Virus record (IMG/VR): IMGVR_UViG_3300019487_000042
Coordinates: 1-47,383 of that record
Strand: one strand, 5' to 3'
Length of the DNA: 47,383 nucleotides
Source: a virus
Both the position numbers and the translations under genes were made by a program. Below, one piece after another: positions 22,765 to 31,838 of this stretch; within the stretch, counting starts at the first letter, position 1; each line of letters opens with the position of its first letter. The notes below the pieces were generated by a model that saw only the letters and a list, made by a program, of their open reading frames with translations, was not told the DNA's origin and ran no database searches.

Positions 22765-22793
22765 CCCTGCCCCTCCTTCTTCCTAACGGTTGC

Positions 22794-24563
22794 TTACGCG
22801 CAGACCCGGCCGCTTCCGTTCCCTGCGACTCCGGCCGTGGTGTCGCCTGACGGGCAGACGGTCGATGTCACGCGAAGCGACTCGACCCCTGCGAGGCAGC
22901 TGACGTTCTCGAACGTTTCCGCGAAGATCTGGAAGTCGTTCGTGGCGTTCAACGTCGAGTCCCTGACGATCCCCAGGTCGAGTGTGCCGCCGTCGAGGAA
23001 CAGAAACGCTCCTTCCGGGAAGATGTACCAGCGCACCGTCGCCGGGAATCCCGCGAGGACGCCTGCGTCTTGAGCACCGTACACCTGCCCGGAGCCTGTG
23101 GCGCCGTCGAGGTACCAGCAGATCGCGACGCCGACCCGTTCCAGCAGCGCCTCCACCTGCATTCTTCCCGCGAGCGGGTTCAACCGGTCGAACTGCGAAG
23201 CGCCCAGGTCGGCGGCGATCAGGTCCTTGACCCAGGCGGGCAGCAGAACCCTGAGAACCGCGTTCGACGACATGCGGTGCCGGGAACGGATCCCTGCGGC
23301 GGCTTGCAGGATCGCGAAGATCAGGTCGGAGTAGGCCCCCAGCGTCGCAGCCTGCGTCACTGGAGTCGACTGCGAGTCGATGCCGTCCAGCAACGCCGTC
23401 TCCGCGAGCCGGGCGTGGGCGGCCATCGCCTTCTCGTTGTAGTTCGCGATCATCTCCGGGAACGCCCTCGAGTTCAGGTTCCCGAACTGCAAGCACTTGT
23501 AGACCATCGCCAACTGGGTTTCGCAGAAGTCGGGGCAGTCCACGACCTGGCACGACTTCGTGGCGAACGTTCCTCCCAGCGCATCGTTGGCGGCGGTCAC
23601 GATCCCCACCCCGGTCACGTCGGCGATCGACGGTTCGGCGGAGAGGGTGACTCCGCCTCGGACGGCGTTGAAGCCGGCGAGGCAGTCGCGGACGGGCCGG
23701 TCGGCGACCGACACCTGGCTGATCTCGTACAGCGGCGTGACGGGGGCGCACAGGCCGCCGGCGGCGGTCAATGCTTCCTCGCCGGTCACAGCGTCGATCT
23801 TCTCCTGGTCGCCCGCGTCGTTGTAGAGGGTGCGTTCCTCCGGGAACAGCGACCCGTAATCCGCCCGAGCTACCAGCACCTTCTCCTGCACCCCTTCGCG
23901 GGTGCTGGTGCCTGACCGCAGCTTCTCCACGATCGCGGCGGCCAAACTCATGCGGTCGAGCCGCGCCCCGCCTTCGAAGCCCTGCAGGCCGGCGGCTGCG
24001 GTGAACGCGGCCGTCTGCTGCTGCTGCTCCACCGGCTGGTGCTGCCTCGACGGCTTCGGCGGCATCGACCTGCGCGCCGGCCGCGTCGAAGCCGTCACCG
24101 GCACCGGAGCCTGCTCCGTCGTCGCGGCCGCCTCGGCTTCGGCGACAACCTCCTCGACAACCTCAACTGTTTCTTCCGCTTCGGCGGCTGCGGCCTCGAC
24201 CTCTTCGGCTGTTTTCTCCTCAACCGTCTCTTCCGCTTTGGCGGCTTCGGCCTCGACCTCTTCGGTTGCTTTCTCCTCGTCGGTTGGCTCCTGGAGCCCG
24301 GCCTTCTCGGAGAGTGCGTTGAGGGAGTTCTCGAACTCGGCGTCTGCCTCGCCGCGGGCGTCCATCTCGGCGGTGATCAGCTCGATCTCCTCCACCGCCT
24401 TCGTGGCCTGGTCGAGCACGTCCTTCATCGTCAGATCGCCGAGGGTTTCCTCGTCGCGGTCCCTCACCTTCGCCAGGACGGCGCGGTGCTCCGCAAGCCG
24501 CTCCTGCAGTTCCTCCGCCGTCAGACCGGTGAGGTCCTTCGGCAGTTCCGGGAAGATGTTCAC
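22794..24563 (-). CDS. Major capsid protein with N-terminal scaffold domain
   Basis: 589 aa from a GTG at 24563 with AGGAGAG 7 nt upstream. Residues 1-90 form charged coiled coil (LTAEELQERLAEHRAVLAKVRDRDEE). Residues about 90-155 are low complexity Glu/Ala/Val/Thr, then a Pro/Gln-rich linker with QQQQ. From about residue 195 the sequence is a globular HK97-type shell candidate (LAAAIVEKLRSG, ATKSCQVVDCPDFCETQLAMVYKCLQFGN, AYSDLIFAILQAAAGIRSRHRMSSNAVLRVLLPAWV). The N-part probably acts as a delta/scaffold domain cut by the protease encoded in the MuF fusion. It has its own promoter-like region upstream. Confidence 0.8.
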   Translation of the reverse strand: MNIFPELPKDLTGLTAEELQERLAEHRAVLAKVRDRDEETLGDLTMKDVLDQATKAVEEIELITAEMDARGEADAEFENSLNALSEKAGLQEPTDEEKATEEVEAEAAKAEETVEEKTAEEVEAAAAEAEETVEVVEEVVAEAEAAATTEQAPVPVTASTRPARRSMPPKPSRQHQPVEQQQQTAAFTAAAGLQGFEGGARLDRMSLAAAIVEKLRSGTSTREGVQEKVLVARADYGSLFPEERTLYNDAGDQEKIDAVTGEEALTAAGGLCAPVTPLYEISQVSVADRPVRDCLAGFNAVRGGVTLSAEPSIADVTGVGIVTAANDALGGTFATKSCQVVDCPDFCETQLAMVYKCLQFGNLNSRAFPEMIANYNEKAMAAHARLAETALLDGIDSQSTPVTQAATLGAYSDLIFAILQAAAGIRSRHRMSSNAVLRVLLPAWVKDLIAADLGASQFDRLNPLAGRMQVEALLERVGVAICWYLDGATGSGQVYGAQDAGVLAGFPATVRWYIFPEGAFLFLDGGTLDLGIVRDSTLNATNDFQIFAETFENVSCLAGVESLRVTSTVCPSGDTTAGVAGNGSGRVCA

Positions 24564-24729
24564 GGTTGGCTCTCCTAACGAGTCGAATGTCGTCGTCTCG
24601 CCGGGAGCCTTCGGTCCAGGCTACCCCTGTCTTTACGCTACGCGCAGATTGGGGCTACGTTTCGCGGGGGACTATACCGCACCCATCGGCGTGCAACGTA
24701 AAGACTGTCTTTACAGGGGTTGGCGCCGT
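24564..24729 (-). promoter_or_regulatory. Capsid gene promoter region with GTAAAGAC repeats and hairpin
   Basis: On the minus strand TATAGT lies at 24676-24671, and the 17-bp inverted repeat GTAAAGACTGTCTTTAC is at 24698-24714; a further GTCTTTAC copy is at 24629-24636. A stem GGGGTTGGCGC/GCGCCAGCCCC (24716-24726 with 24733-24743) overlaps the end of the glycosyltransferase gene and may terminate its transcript. The -35 is not clear: TTGCAC is 14 bp and TTTACG 20 bp from the -10. Confidence 0.5.
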
Positions 24730-25368
24730 TCAGCGCCAGCCCCGTTGCCGGGCGTCCCCGTCGACCATGCACACCGCCATCCTGGAACGTTCGTTCATCC
24801 GGTTCCCGATCAGGCTAGGCACATCATCGGGGTGATCAACCAACGACGGAACGGTTGCCAACACCTCGGTTCGGTGCTCCCGCGCGTACGACCCCACGAT
24901 CGCGTCGTCGGCCCTGCGCTTCGTCACCGGATACTTCAGCGCCGCCCATTCCAGAAACGGCGGGATCGTGTGTGCGGGCCACACAAGCGCAACCACAGGC
25001 ACCCAGGAGCCGGTGTGGAACGGGAACGGGAAGAAGCACTCGTCCCGTTCGCAGGCCCGGTACATGTCCAGGGCGGCGGCGCGATGGGAGCCAGGCACGA
25101 ACAGGGCAAGCATCGAGTTGGGACGAGCCTCCAGCACCAGCTGCATGGTTTCCAGGAAGTGGTCGCAGACGATCGCGTCGTCCTGCAGCACGAGCCGGTG
25201 CGTCGCCTCGGGCGGCGTGAGAAGCAGGCATTGCCGGTAGGTGCGCCACGGGTTCCGGGGCCCGTTGGGTTCCGGGTCGCACACCACGTCGGGCTCGAGG
25301 TGCGCGGAGCGTCGCAGCAGGCCTGCTCGTGCCGGATGGTGTTGGATGCTGACCGAGAGCCGGATCAC
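24730..25368 (-). CDS. Glycosyltransferase-like protein in the head module
   Basis: 212 aa from a GTG at 25368 that overlaps the upstream TGA. HPARAGLL near the N-terminus, then NPWRTYRQCLLLTPPEATHRLVLQDDAIVC with a DD metal-site candidate, LALFVPGSHRAAALDMY, and RRADDAIVGSYAREH near the end. This is the pattern of a family of GT-A-type glycosyltransferases in actinophages. It likely transfers sugar to a phage protein; the neighbour fibre-like protein and capsid are candidate targets. Acceptor unknown. Confidence 0.7.
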   Translation of the reverse strand: MIRLSVSIQHHPARAGLLRRSAHLEPDVVCDPEPNGPRNPWRTYRQCLLLTPPEATHRLVLQDDAIVCDHFLETMQLVLEARPNSMLALFVPGSHRAAALDMYRACERDECFFPFPFHTGSWVPVVALVWPAHTIPPFLEWAALKYPVTKRRADDAIVGSYAREHRTEVLATVPSLVDHPDDVPSLIGNRMNERSRMAVCMVDGDARQRGWR

Positions 25369-25487
25369 TTCGCGTTGGGGCACGGCCGCGTCTTGTTCAG
25401 ACAGCCGGCCACGATCATGTTCAGCGCCTCGTTCCAGCTATTCGCTTCACCGTCTGCCAGTTGGGTTATTCGTACCAGACGCGGCAT
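25365..25487 (-). CDS. 40-aa conserved-looking small protein
   Basis: 40 aa, ATG at 25487 inside the 3' end of the fibre-like gene; its TGA overlaps the glycosyltransferase GTG. Begins MPRLVRITQLADGEANSW and includes a WNEALNMIVAGC helix, ordinary soluble composition unlike the GC-biased antisense frames nearby. Function unknown. Overlap geometry on both sides supports that it is real. Confidence 0.55.
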   Translation of the reverse strand: MPRLVRITQLADGEANSWNEALNMIVAGCLNKTRPCPNAK

Positions 25488-27457
25488 TCTCCGCGGCCGC
25501 CCGCGCCGCCGGCGCCGCCAACGGAAGTTCCGGCTCCGCCGCCTCCGCCGCCGCCTCCTAAGGCGCCTCCGGCGCCGCCTGCGCCGCCTGTGCCGGCCAC
25601 GTTTGTGCCGCCGCCGCCGCCGCCGTTGCCGCAAGTCACGAAGGTCCCGTTGGCGCCGTTACCGCCCGCGCCTGCGGCGGATGCGCCTGCTGTGCCTCCG
25701 CCGCCGCCGAGAATCGTGAACGGTGATGCGCCGCCGGCGCCGCCGGCTGCGGCTGCGTTCCCTGTTGTGATCCCGCCGCCGGAGCCTCCGCCGCCGCCGC
25801 CTCGGGTGCTTGTGCCGCCGTTGAACCCTGCCGCGCCCGCCGCCGCAGACCCGCCGCCGGAGCTGCCGCCGTATTCAGCCGCCTGTCCCACTCCGCCGGC
25901 GAGGCCGCCGGCCCCGACTTCTCCTTGGCCGTAGGCGGCGTTTGCGTTGCCGCCTCCGCCACGGACACTCGCGTTTGTGCCGTTGGGGCCGTTCTCTCCG
26001 TTGCCGCCGCCGCCGCCGCCTGACCGTGTTGTGGCGGCGGCGCCGAGGCTGCCGCCGCCGCCGCCGGGGCCCCTGACCAACGAACCGAACGTGGTGCTCG
26101 CGGCCTGCGAGCCCACTGTTCCATCCGCGCTCGACCCGCCAGGGCCGCCTGCGCCGCCAGCCGGAACGGTCACAGCAATACTCGATCCGGCGGCACCCAA
26201 AGCAGCGGCAGGCATATCTCGTATCGACCTGCCGCCGCCTCCGCCGCCGCCGCCTCCCTGACGCACAGAAGCCGCTGCGCCGCCCCTGCCGCCTCCGCCG
26301 CCGCCTCCTGCGCCGACGCAGTCAACCACGAACGAATTTGCCCCGGCGGGAACAACGAAGCTGCCGTTGCCGTCGAAGACGACGAACCCTCCATGCAGAA
26401 GCACAGTTTTGAAGCCTGTGCCGTCGCTGATGACCAACCTGGCCTCACCCGAATACATCGTCGCCGTAGACAACCCGTCGATCAGCTCGGCACCCGAAGG
26501 ATCCACTACGAGCACCGACGTGTTGTCGTCGAAGCCGTTTTTCAGGTAGACGAACCAGCCTGCACCCAACGTTGCCGCAGACGTCAACGTTTGCGTAAAG
26601 GCGGCTGTGGTGACGATCTGTTTCCCCTTGTCGGCAGCCGCCAGAATCGTGTTGGCTGCCCGCTCCTCGTAGGGGATAGAAGTGATCGGCGTTACGGCGA
26701 ACCCCGGGTTCGGATACGTGCCTGAAAGCACGCCGCCTGCGGCGTCGCCGTCCAGAACGGCAGCCGCTGCCAAAGCGTCCAGCTCCGCTTGTGTAGCCAT
26801 GTCCACGGCGAAACCCGGGTTCGGGTAGGTGCCTGAGAGGACGCCGCCTGCGGCGCCTCCTGGGGGGACGCCGGTGATCGCCGCCGACGTCAAAGCGGTG
26901 ACGCGGCCCTTCGCGTCGATGGTCACGACGGGAACCGTTGTGGCGTTGCCGACCGGGCCGGCGGCGGCACCGATCGCTACTAACGTCGGGTTCGGATACG
27001 TGCCTGCGAGGTCGCCGCCTGCGGCGTCTCCGTCCTTCACCGCGACAGCGTCAAGGGCGGTGACGGCTGCGGAGACGGCGTCCAGCTCCGCCTGCGTTGC
27101 CGGATCGAACGACAGCTTCACCGGGGTGATGCCGCCGTCGGCGACCCGCACCACATCCCCGACAACCTCGATCGTGGAGCCGTCAACATTCACGGACACA
27201 ACGTTTGCCAAGAAACTCAGACCCGCACCGGCGAGGGCTGCGGCCAGATCAGGGTTCGGGTAGGCGCCCGCCAGTGCGCCCCCGGCAGGGCCGGACGGTG
27301 CGCCGCCGCCTGCGGGAAGCATCGTCTCCGTGCCGTCCGGTTCACGCACCCAAGACGTCCCGTCGGGATCCTGGAACAACCCGACGGTCCGCTGCCCTGT
27401 GCGCGGGTCAACCTTGTCGTGGAGGAGACCCGCGCCGAAAGTGCGTTCGTCAGCCAA
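25466..27457 (-). CDS. Fibre-like virion protein with polyglycine C-domain
   Basis: 663 aa, ATG at 27457. Residues 1-290 hold four copies of a GGxLxGTYPNP repeat with intervening helices (TQAELDA, typical of trimeric fibre shafts). A middle beta domain spans about 290-410. From about residue 415 to the end it is Gly/Ala-rich with long GGGG runs, the composition of polyglycine-II sandwich adhesins at fibre tips; the last residues are RGECRVWYE. It probably binds host surface sugars. It lies between MuF and capsid genes, an uncommon place for a tail fibre, so a head fibre or decoration is possible. Confidence 0.7.
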   Translation of the reverse strand: MADERTFGAGLLHDKVDPRTGQRTVGLFQDPDGTSWVREPDGTETMLPAGGGAPSGPAGGALAGAYPNPDLAAALAGAGLSFLANVVSVNVDGSTIEVVGDVVRVADGGITPVKLSFDPATQAELDAVSAAVTALDAVAVKDGDAAGGDLAGTYPNPTLVAIGAAAGPVGNATTVPVVTIDAKGRVTALTSAAITGVPPGGAAGGVLSGTYPNPGFAVDMATQAELDALAAAAVLDGDAAGGVLSGTYPNPGFAVTPITSIPYEERAANTILAAADKGKQIVTTAAFTQTLTSAATLGAGWFVYLKNGFDDNTSVLVVDPSGAELIDGLSTATMYSGEARLVISDGTGFKTVLLHGGFVVFDGNGSFVVPAGANSFVVDCVGAGGGGGGGRGGAAASVRQGGGGGGGGGRSIRDMPAAALGAAGSSIAVTVPAGGAGGPGGSSADGTVGSQAASTTFGSLVRGPGGGGGSLGAAATTRSGGGGGGNGENGPNGTNASVRGGGGNANAAYGQGEVGAGGLAGGVGQAAEYGGSSGGGSAAAGAAGFNGGTSTRGGGGGGSGGGITTGNAAAAGGAGGASPFTILGGGGGTAGASAAGAGGNGANGTFVTCGNGGGGGGTNVAGTGGAGGAGGALGGGGGGGGAGTSVGGAGGAGGRGECRVWYE

Positions 27458-27478
27458 CCTTGCTCCTGACGCTCCCGC

Positions 27479-30016
27479 TCATGCCGCAATGAACCCGCGG
27501 TCCAGCAGCCGCTGCCTGAGCGCAGACATCTCCTCCGTGTCCGGGTCAGCAACCAGTTCCGCGGCCGCGTCCTGCGCGACCTGCCACTCCTCGGGCGTCA
27601 GCGCGGCCCCGGACTGCGGCGTCGCCGGCCAATACCCGTGGTCGGCGAAGAAGCCGACCCTGTACCCGATCTCTCTGTCCATCTGGTCACCGTAGGCCAT
27701 CACGTCGATCTGTTCTCCACCCACGGGGACGGTGACCTCGACGCGGGGCTGCGCCGGCGCGGACTCCACCGTCACCACAGGAACCTTCCTGACCGCGCTG
27801 GTGCGACGCAGCCTCGCCTCCCGCCCTGTTTCCCCCAGCCCCAGCGCGACAAGCTCGTCGAGGCCTCCTGCGCGGGCCGAAAGGGCGCGGAGCCTGCTTC
27901 GGAACAGCTCGTCCGTCAGGATCTCCAGATCCTCTTGTTCACCGTAGACGCCTGCGGCGACGAGGGCGGTCACGTAGTCGTCGCCGTCTGCCGAAGCTGC
28001 CAGAGCCGCCTGCGGGCGAGGGACGGGGAAGCCGGGGACGTTGACAGCAAGCAACCCGATCATCTCCAGGGCGCCGTTCACGCCACGCCAGTCACCGGAC
28101 AGTTTCGCGCCCTTCAACTCGCGGATCGCCTCTTCACCCACGCTTGGGCGCAACGCACCGGTGACCCAGATGCCGTGGACGCCGTCCCGGGCTACCACGT
28201 CGGCGGCGACCAACCCGGTGTTGTCGTAATGCGCCGCCGCCTCCTGCCTGGAAGCGGTCAAAGACGCGTGGCCGGTACGCAAAGTGATGTTGCCAACAGG
28301 GATCGTTTTCCCGTCGGCGGTGTCTACCGTGCCCAAATGGTAGTAGCGGTACCCGGAGGGGGAGGGAGGCGCTGTGCGGCAACGCCCTGGGAAGCCGGTG
28401 TGGCAGGTGCCCCACAGGGCGGCCCAAGCGTAAATATGTCCTTCCGCCGTGATCGTGATCGGCCCCGCCTCATCCGGTTCCGGGTAGTCGAACCATTCCG
28501 ACGGGGGCTCAACCGGGATCGCGGCCGCCAGAGAACCCAGGTTCTCGCCAACTATCGGTTCGACACCCCAGTCCTCGGGAAGCATCGACACCGCCTCCAG
28601 CTCGCGGGCGCGTTCCGCGTCGAGCTGGAGGGCGCGTTTGATGATGTGGCGCTTCACCCGCAGCTTGTACTCGTCGTTCTGCGCCGACCCACCAAGAGCC
28701 AGGATCGCTTTCTGCAGGAACTCACGGTCAGGGATCGCATAGCTGCCGTCCGGGAGCGCGACGCCTTCCTCGGCCCACCGGCGGCGCTGCTCCACAGTCA
28801 GGGTTGCGGCGATGGATTCTGGATTCTGAAGCTCAATCAAACCGTCTGTGATCTGAAACTCGGTAGATACAACGGTACCGCCGCGCCTCGCTGTGTAAAG
28901 GCCAAGATCGACCGCTTCCCTCATCCCGTCGTGCTCCGGCGGAAGCAATGCTCGCGGATCATGCCTGATCTGCGAACCCAGATGAGGAAGAGAATCAGCA
29001 TGATCTTTCTCGTATTCCTTAACCTTGGCAGACACTGCAGCCGCAGCCATCTCCGGCTGGTTCGCGTACAGAGCCCGCTGGTGCGCCAGCGCCTGATCCT
29101 TGGTTGTGTGGCATTTCACGGTTTCGCCCGTGTCTGTTTTCGTGACGCAGAACTCTCCGTCCCGCTCGAGGATCTTCCAGGGCACCGGTTCCTCCTCCTG
29201 TTCCGCTGCGGCAATGATGCCGCCTTGCTCGGAATGCAACAGCTGCGTAGGCGCTTCGTCGGCGTAGATCAGGGTACAGCGGCAGTTGATGCACTGCGAG
29301 TCCGGGCCGTCCGGATCCCCCGGATACATGAGCGGCACACCGGCGACGTTGAACGGCTGATCTAACGGGACGGTCTGCCCAGACGCCGAAACATGGTCTG
29401 GTCGGGTGCGGTTGTCTCTCGTCGCCAACCACGTCTTCAAAGCCGGGGCCTGGCCCCCCAACGACGTCGCCGTGGCAACAGAGGCGCCGTTCGTGAGGCT
29501 GATCAAGTCGGTTCGCGCGAGCATCGTCGCCTGCGTCCTCGAGAACTCGCTGAACCGTTCCCGCAACGCGTCCGCCGTCCTGGGCACCGACCAACCGTCG
29601 GTGACCGCTTTCAGCATCACGTCCGCCACGGCTTCTTCGGCGCCGGCGACGAGACGCGCCGCCTGTCTCCCGGCCTGCTGCTCAACGAGGGCGGCGAGCA
29701 AAGGGCTCAGTTCGCGTCGGGCGGCGGGGTCGGCTGAAACGATGCTGGCAGCCTCGGCGATCCGTCTCCGGGTCGCCGCCGTTCTCTCCCGCGCTGATTC
29801 CTCGAGGACGCGGGCGTCGAAGATGTCGCCGGTCGACGGGTTCGCCCTCGGTTCGACAGCAGCGACCTGAACAACGGAGGCTTGCCGGTACGCCTTCACG
29901 ACGCTTCGTCCTGCGCTCCTGATCGCCGCCTCGTATTGTGACTGGAGGAGTGGTTCCAGTTGTTCGGCTTCTCTTCGTGCTTGCGCCCAGCCCCGCTGGA
30001 AACGCGTCGCGTTCAC
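27479..30016 (-). CDS. MuF-type minor head protein fused to putative capsid protease
   Basis: 845 aa from a GTG at 30016 overlapping the portal stop. Residues 1-160 are helical; residues 165-255 hold the SPP1 gp7/MuF core (ARTDLISLTNGASVATATS, KTWLATRDNRTRPDHVSASGQ, PLMYPGDPDGPDSQCINCRCTL). A linker follows with VKCHTTKDQALAHQRALY. About residues 500-690 resemble an actinophage capsid maturation protease region (HASLTASRQEAAAHYDNTG, LKGAKLSGDWR, VPGFPVPRPQA). The fusion links head assembly and protease in one chain. A perfect palindromic box lies mid-gene at 28532-28545. Confidence 0.8.
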   Translation of the reverse strand: MNATRFQRGWAQARREAEQLEPLLQSQYEAAIRSAGRSVVKAYRQASVVQVAAVEPRANPSTGDIFDARVLEESARERTAATRRRIAEAASIVSADPAARRELSPLLAALVEQQAGRQAARLVAGAEEAVADVMLKAVTDGWSVPRTADALRERFSEFSRTQATMLARTDLISLTNGASVATATSLGGQAPALKTWLATRDNRTRPDHVSASGQTVPLDQPFNVAGVPLMYPGDPDGPDSQCINCRCTLIYADEAPTQLLHSEQGGIIAAAEQEEEPVPWKILERDGEFCVTKTDTGETVKCHTTKDQALAHQRALYANQPEMAAAAVSAKVKEYEKDHADSLPHLGSQIRHDPRALLPPEHDGMREAVDLGLYTARRGGTVVSTEFQITDGLIELQNPESIAATLTVEQRRRWAEEGVALPDGSYAIPDREFLQKAILALGGSAQNDEYKLRVKRHIIKRALQLDAERARELEAVSMLPEDWGVEPIVGENLGSLAAAIPVEPPSEWFDYPEPDEAGPITITAEGHIYAWAALWGTCHTGFPGRCRTAPPSPSGYRYYHLGTVDTADGKTIPVGNITLRTGHASLTASRQEAAAHYDNTGLVAADVVARDGVHGIWVTGALRPSVGEEAIRELKGAKLSGDWRGVNGALEMIGLLAVNVPGFPVPRPQAALAASADGDDYVTALVAAGVYGEQEDLEILTDELFRSRLRALSARAGGLDELVALGLGETGREARLRRTSAVRKVPVVTVESAPAQPRVEVTVPVGGEQIDVMAYGDQMDREIGYRVGFFADHGYWPATPQSGAALTPEEWQVAQDAAAELVADPDTEEMSALRQRLLDRGFIAA
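28532..28545. promoter_or_regulatory. Palindromic box 7, exact
   Basis: AGAACCCAGGTTCT, within the middle of the MuF fusion gene (residues ENLGS). Confidence 0.8.
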
Positions 30017-31836
30017 AGGATCTTCGCAGCGTACGCCGTAAAGGCGGCAGGCAAAGGTTCGTGCGGGCCAAACAGATGCTTAGCGGCGTGCTGCTCGATC
30101 AGCTGCGCCAACCGCTTCGACTTCGACGCGTCCACATGCCACACCTTCAAGCACTGCCGGAAAGTGTCCGTCGCCCCCTGCACCAGCGTCGTAGCGTTCG
30201 TGCCGAACTCCTTCACCTGCGCCGGCCCCAACGCGGAAGCGATCATGCCCTGCTCAACAAGAGCTATTTTCTCGCTGCAGTCCGGGCATCCGTTCCCGTT
30301 CCGCGCCTTTGACACCAGGCGTGACCCGGCGAGCTCCCGGGCGCGGATAGCGGCCGCCTCCGCCGCCCCGGCCACCCTCGCCAGCAGCGCCGAGGCGACC
30401 TGTGCGTCCTCGTCCCGCAACGCGTCTTCGGACGGCGGCGTCTCGAGAGTCTCGGCGGCGTTGTCGGCAGCCTCACCCTCAGAACCCAGGTTCCCGTCGT
30501 CGAGCAGCAACGGGTCCCGGAGCTTGATCGCCAGGTACTCGTCGTGTTCCTCTTTGCCTTGCTTGTCGTCCTCGGAGAAGCCGGTGACCTCCCGCAGCTT
30601 CTCGCCGGACAGCAAGCCATCTTTGAACAGTTCTTTCGCGTCCTTCGCCCGGTCGGGATGGTTGATCACGCTGGAAGGGTCGTAGGCGACCACGATGTCG
30701 CGCCACTCCGGCACGTTCTGATCCCGCATCGACGGGCGCAGGAACGCAGCCGTCAAATCATCCACCAGCTGCTGCGCCATGGGCTGCAGATGCGCTGTCC
30801 ATGTTTGGTCGTCGATCAGCCAGGCCGTCCAGTGGTTCGCCTCAGCGATCCCCAGCAGCAATTCAGACGGCATGTCCATGCCGGTCGCGATCCGTTTGAT
30901 GATCTCCTGCCGCAACCCGGTTTCCTGATAAGTCTCGGTCGGGTCGTGCAACCGCAGAAACTTCACTTTCTCGATGTGTTCCCCGTCCGCGTGCACGACG
31001 ATCGGCACCAGCGCAGACGCTGAACCGGGATCCTTGATCGCGGCCATGATCGTTTCGTGCAGGTCCTTCATGAACGGGTCGGTGCGCTGATCCTCCGGCC
31101 CCTCGGTGCCAACGGGCGGGAACGTGATCTCTTTGGGGATGAACAGGATGCCGCCTGCGCTGGCCAGCCTCGACTCCTGCCGAGCCCTGACAGCCAACTC
31201 GAACCTGACTAACTCTTCGAAGAGGCCGAGGACGGCGCGCATCGGCGAATCTGCCCACATGCTGTATTCCGGTGACGGACGGTAGAGCCGGTACACCCGT
31301 GCACGGCTGCCCTGCTGCTCGAACTCGTCGTCGGATATCTCGGAGAGTTCCTCCTGAGGCATGAACGGGGCACGCATCCGGTACCAACGATCCCCCTGCC
31401 GGCGAAGCTCGTTCACGGACAGAAACTCCCAATACTCGTCCTCCTCCTCGTCCTCCGGCTGCGTCGCGATCAGGTAGCCGTCCCCGTTCAGGAACATCAA
31501 GCGGCCATAAGCACCCAACAGCTTCGAGCGGCCGCCTCCCTGGTCCTGCACGCGGTCCAGTTCGACGCTCGCTTCATGATTCTCAGGGAGTTCCTCAACG
31601 GTTCCGTCGGGGCCCTGCAGACCCGCGAACAAACGGAGTGTGGAGAGGGCGCGCGCGTAGAACTGGGAGGCGTACCACGCCTCAGGGACGGTGTAGTAGA
31701 ACCTGAACGCGTCCTGCTGCCAAGGCATCCCCAACCTGCCGAGGCGGCCGACCTCGCCTTGCCTCATCTTCTGCACAGCACCCAGCAGCGACGGAACCGA
31801 GATCCTCGCTGTTGAGTCAGCCTTCCCTTGCCCCAT
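30013..31836 (-). CDS. Portal protein
   Basis: 607 aa, ATG at 31836. Typical siphovirus portal content: FYYTVPEAWYASQFYARALS and GAYGRLMFLNGDGYLIA in the N-half, YRLYRPSPEYSMWADSPMRAVLG and LASAGGILFIPKEITFPP in the middle, KVKFLRLHDPTETYQETGLRQEIIKRIATGMDMPSELLLG, then WTAHLQPMAQQLVDDLTAAFLRP. The portal forms the DNA entry ring in the head. The C-terminal 200 residues are extended and acidic with a CxxC (GCPDC) pair; one box copy (30481-30494) falls here. First large gene of the head operon. Confidence 0.88.
   Translation of the reverse strand: MGQGKADSTARISVPSLLGAVQKMRQGEVGRLGRLGMPWQQDAFRFYYTVPEAWYASQFYARALSTLRLFAGLQGPDGTVEELPENHEASVELDRVQDQGGGRSKLLGAYGRLMFLNGDGYLIATQPEDEEEDEYWEFLSVNELRRQGDRWYRMRAPFMPQEELSEISDDEFEQQGSRARVYRLYRPSPEYSMWADSPMRAVLGLFEELVRFELAVRARQESRLASAGGILFIPKEITFPPVGTEGPEDQRTDPFMKDLHETIMAAIKDPGSASALVPIVVHADGEHIEKVKFLRLHDPTETYQETGLRQEIIKRIATGMDMPSELLLGIAEANHWTAWLIDDQTWTAHLQPMAQQLVDDLTAAFLRPSMRDQNVPEWRDIVVAYDPSSVINHPDRAKDAKELFKDGLLSGEKLREVTGFSEDDKQGKEEHDEYLAIKLRDPLLLDDGNLGSEGEAADNAAETLETPPSEDALRDEDAQVASALLARVAGAAEAAAIRARELAGSRLVSKARNGNGCPDCSEKIALVEQGMIASALGPAQVKEFGTNATTLVQGATDTFRQCLKVWHVDASKSKRLAQLIEQHAAKHLFGPHEPLPAAFTAYAAKIL
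30481..30494. promoter_or_regulatory. Palindromic box 8, one mismatch
   Basis: AGAACCCAGGTTCC, in the acidic C-terminal part of the portal gene (residues GNLGSE). Confidence 0.7.
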
Positions 31837-31838
31837 AG

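Noticed and set aside
23902-25719. A 605-codon plus-strand frame across the capsid and glycosyltransferase genes
   Set aside because: Ser/Arg-rich antisense artefact crossing a promoter region and three minus-strand genes.
26801-26830. AAACCCGGGTTCGG-like sequence resembling the palindromic box
   Set aside because: Arises from the repeated protein motif GTYPNPGF in the fibre gene; three mismatches to the box and the same in neighbouring repeats.
27638-29365. A 575-codon open frame on the plus strand opposite the MuF gene
   Set aside because: High-GC third-position bias opens antisense frames; it lacks a start context, is Arg/Leu/Val/His-biased and has no domain pattern, while the minus frame has clear MuF motifs.
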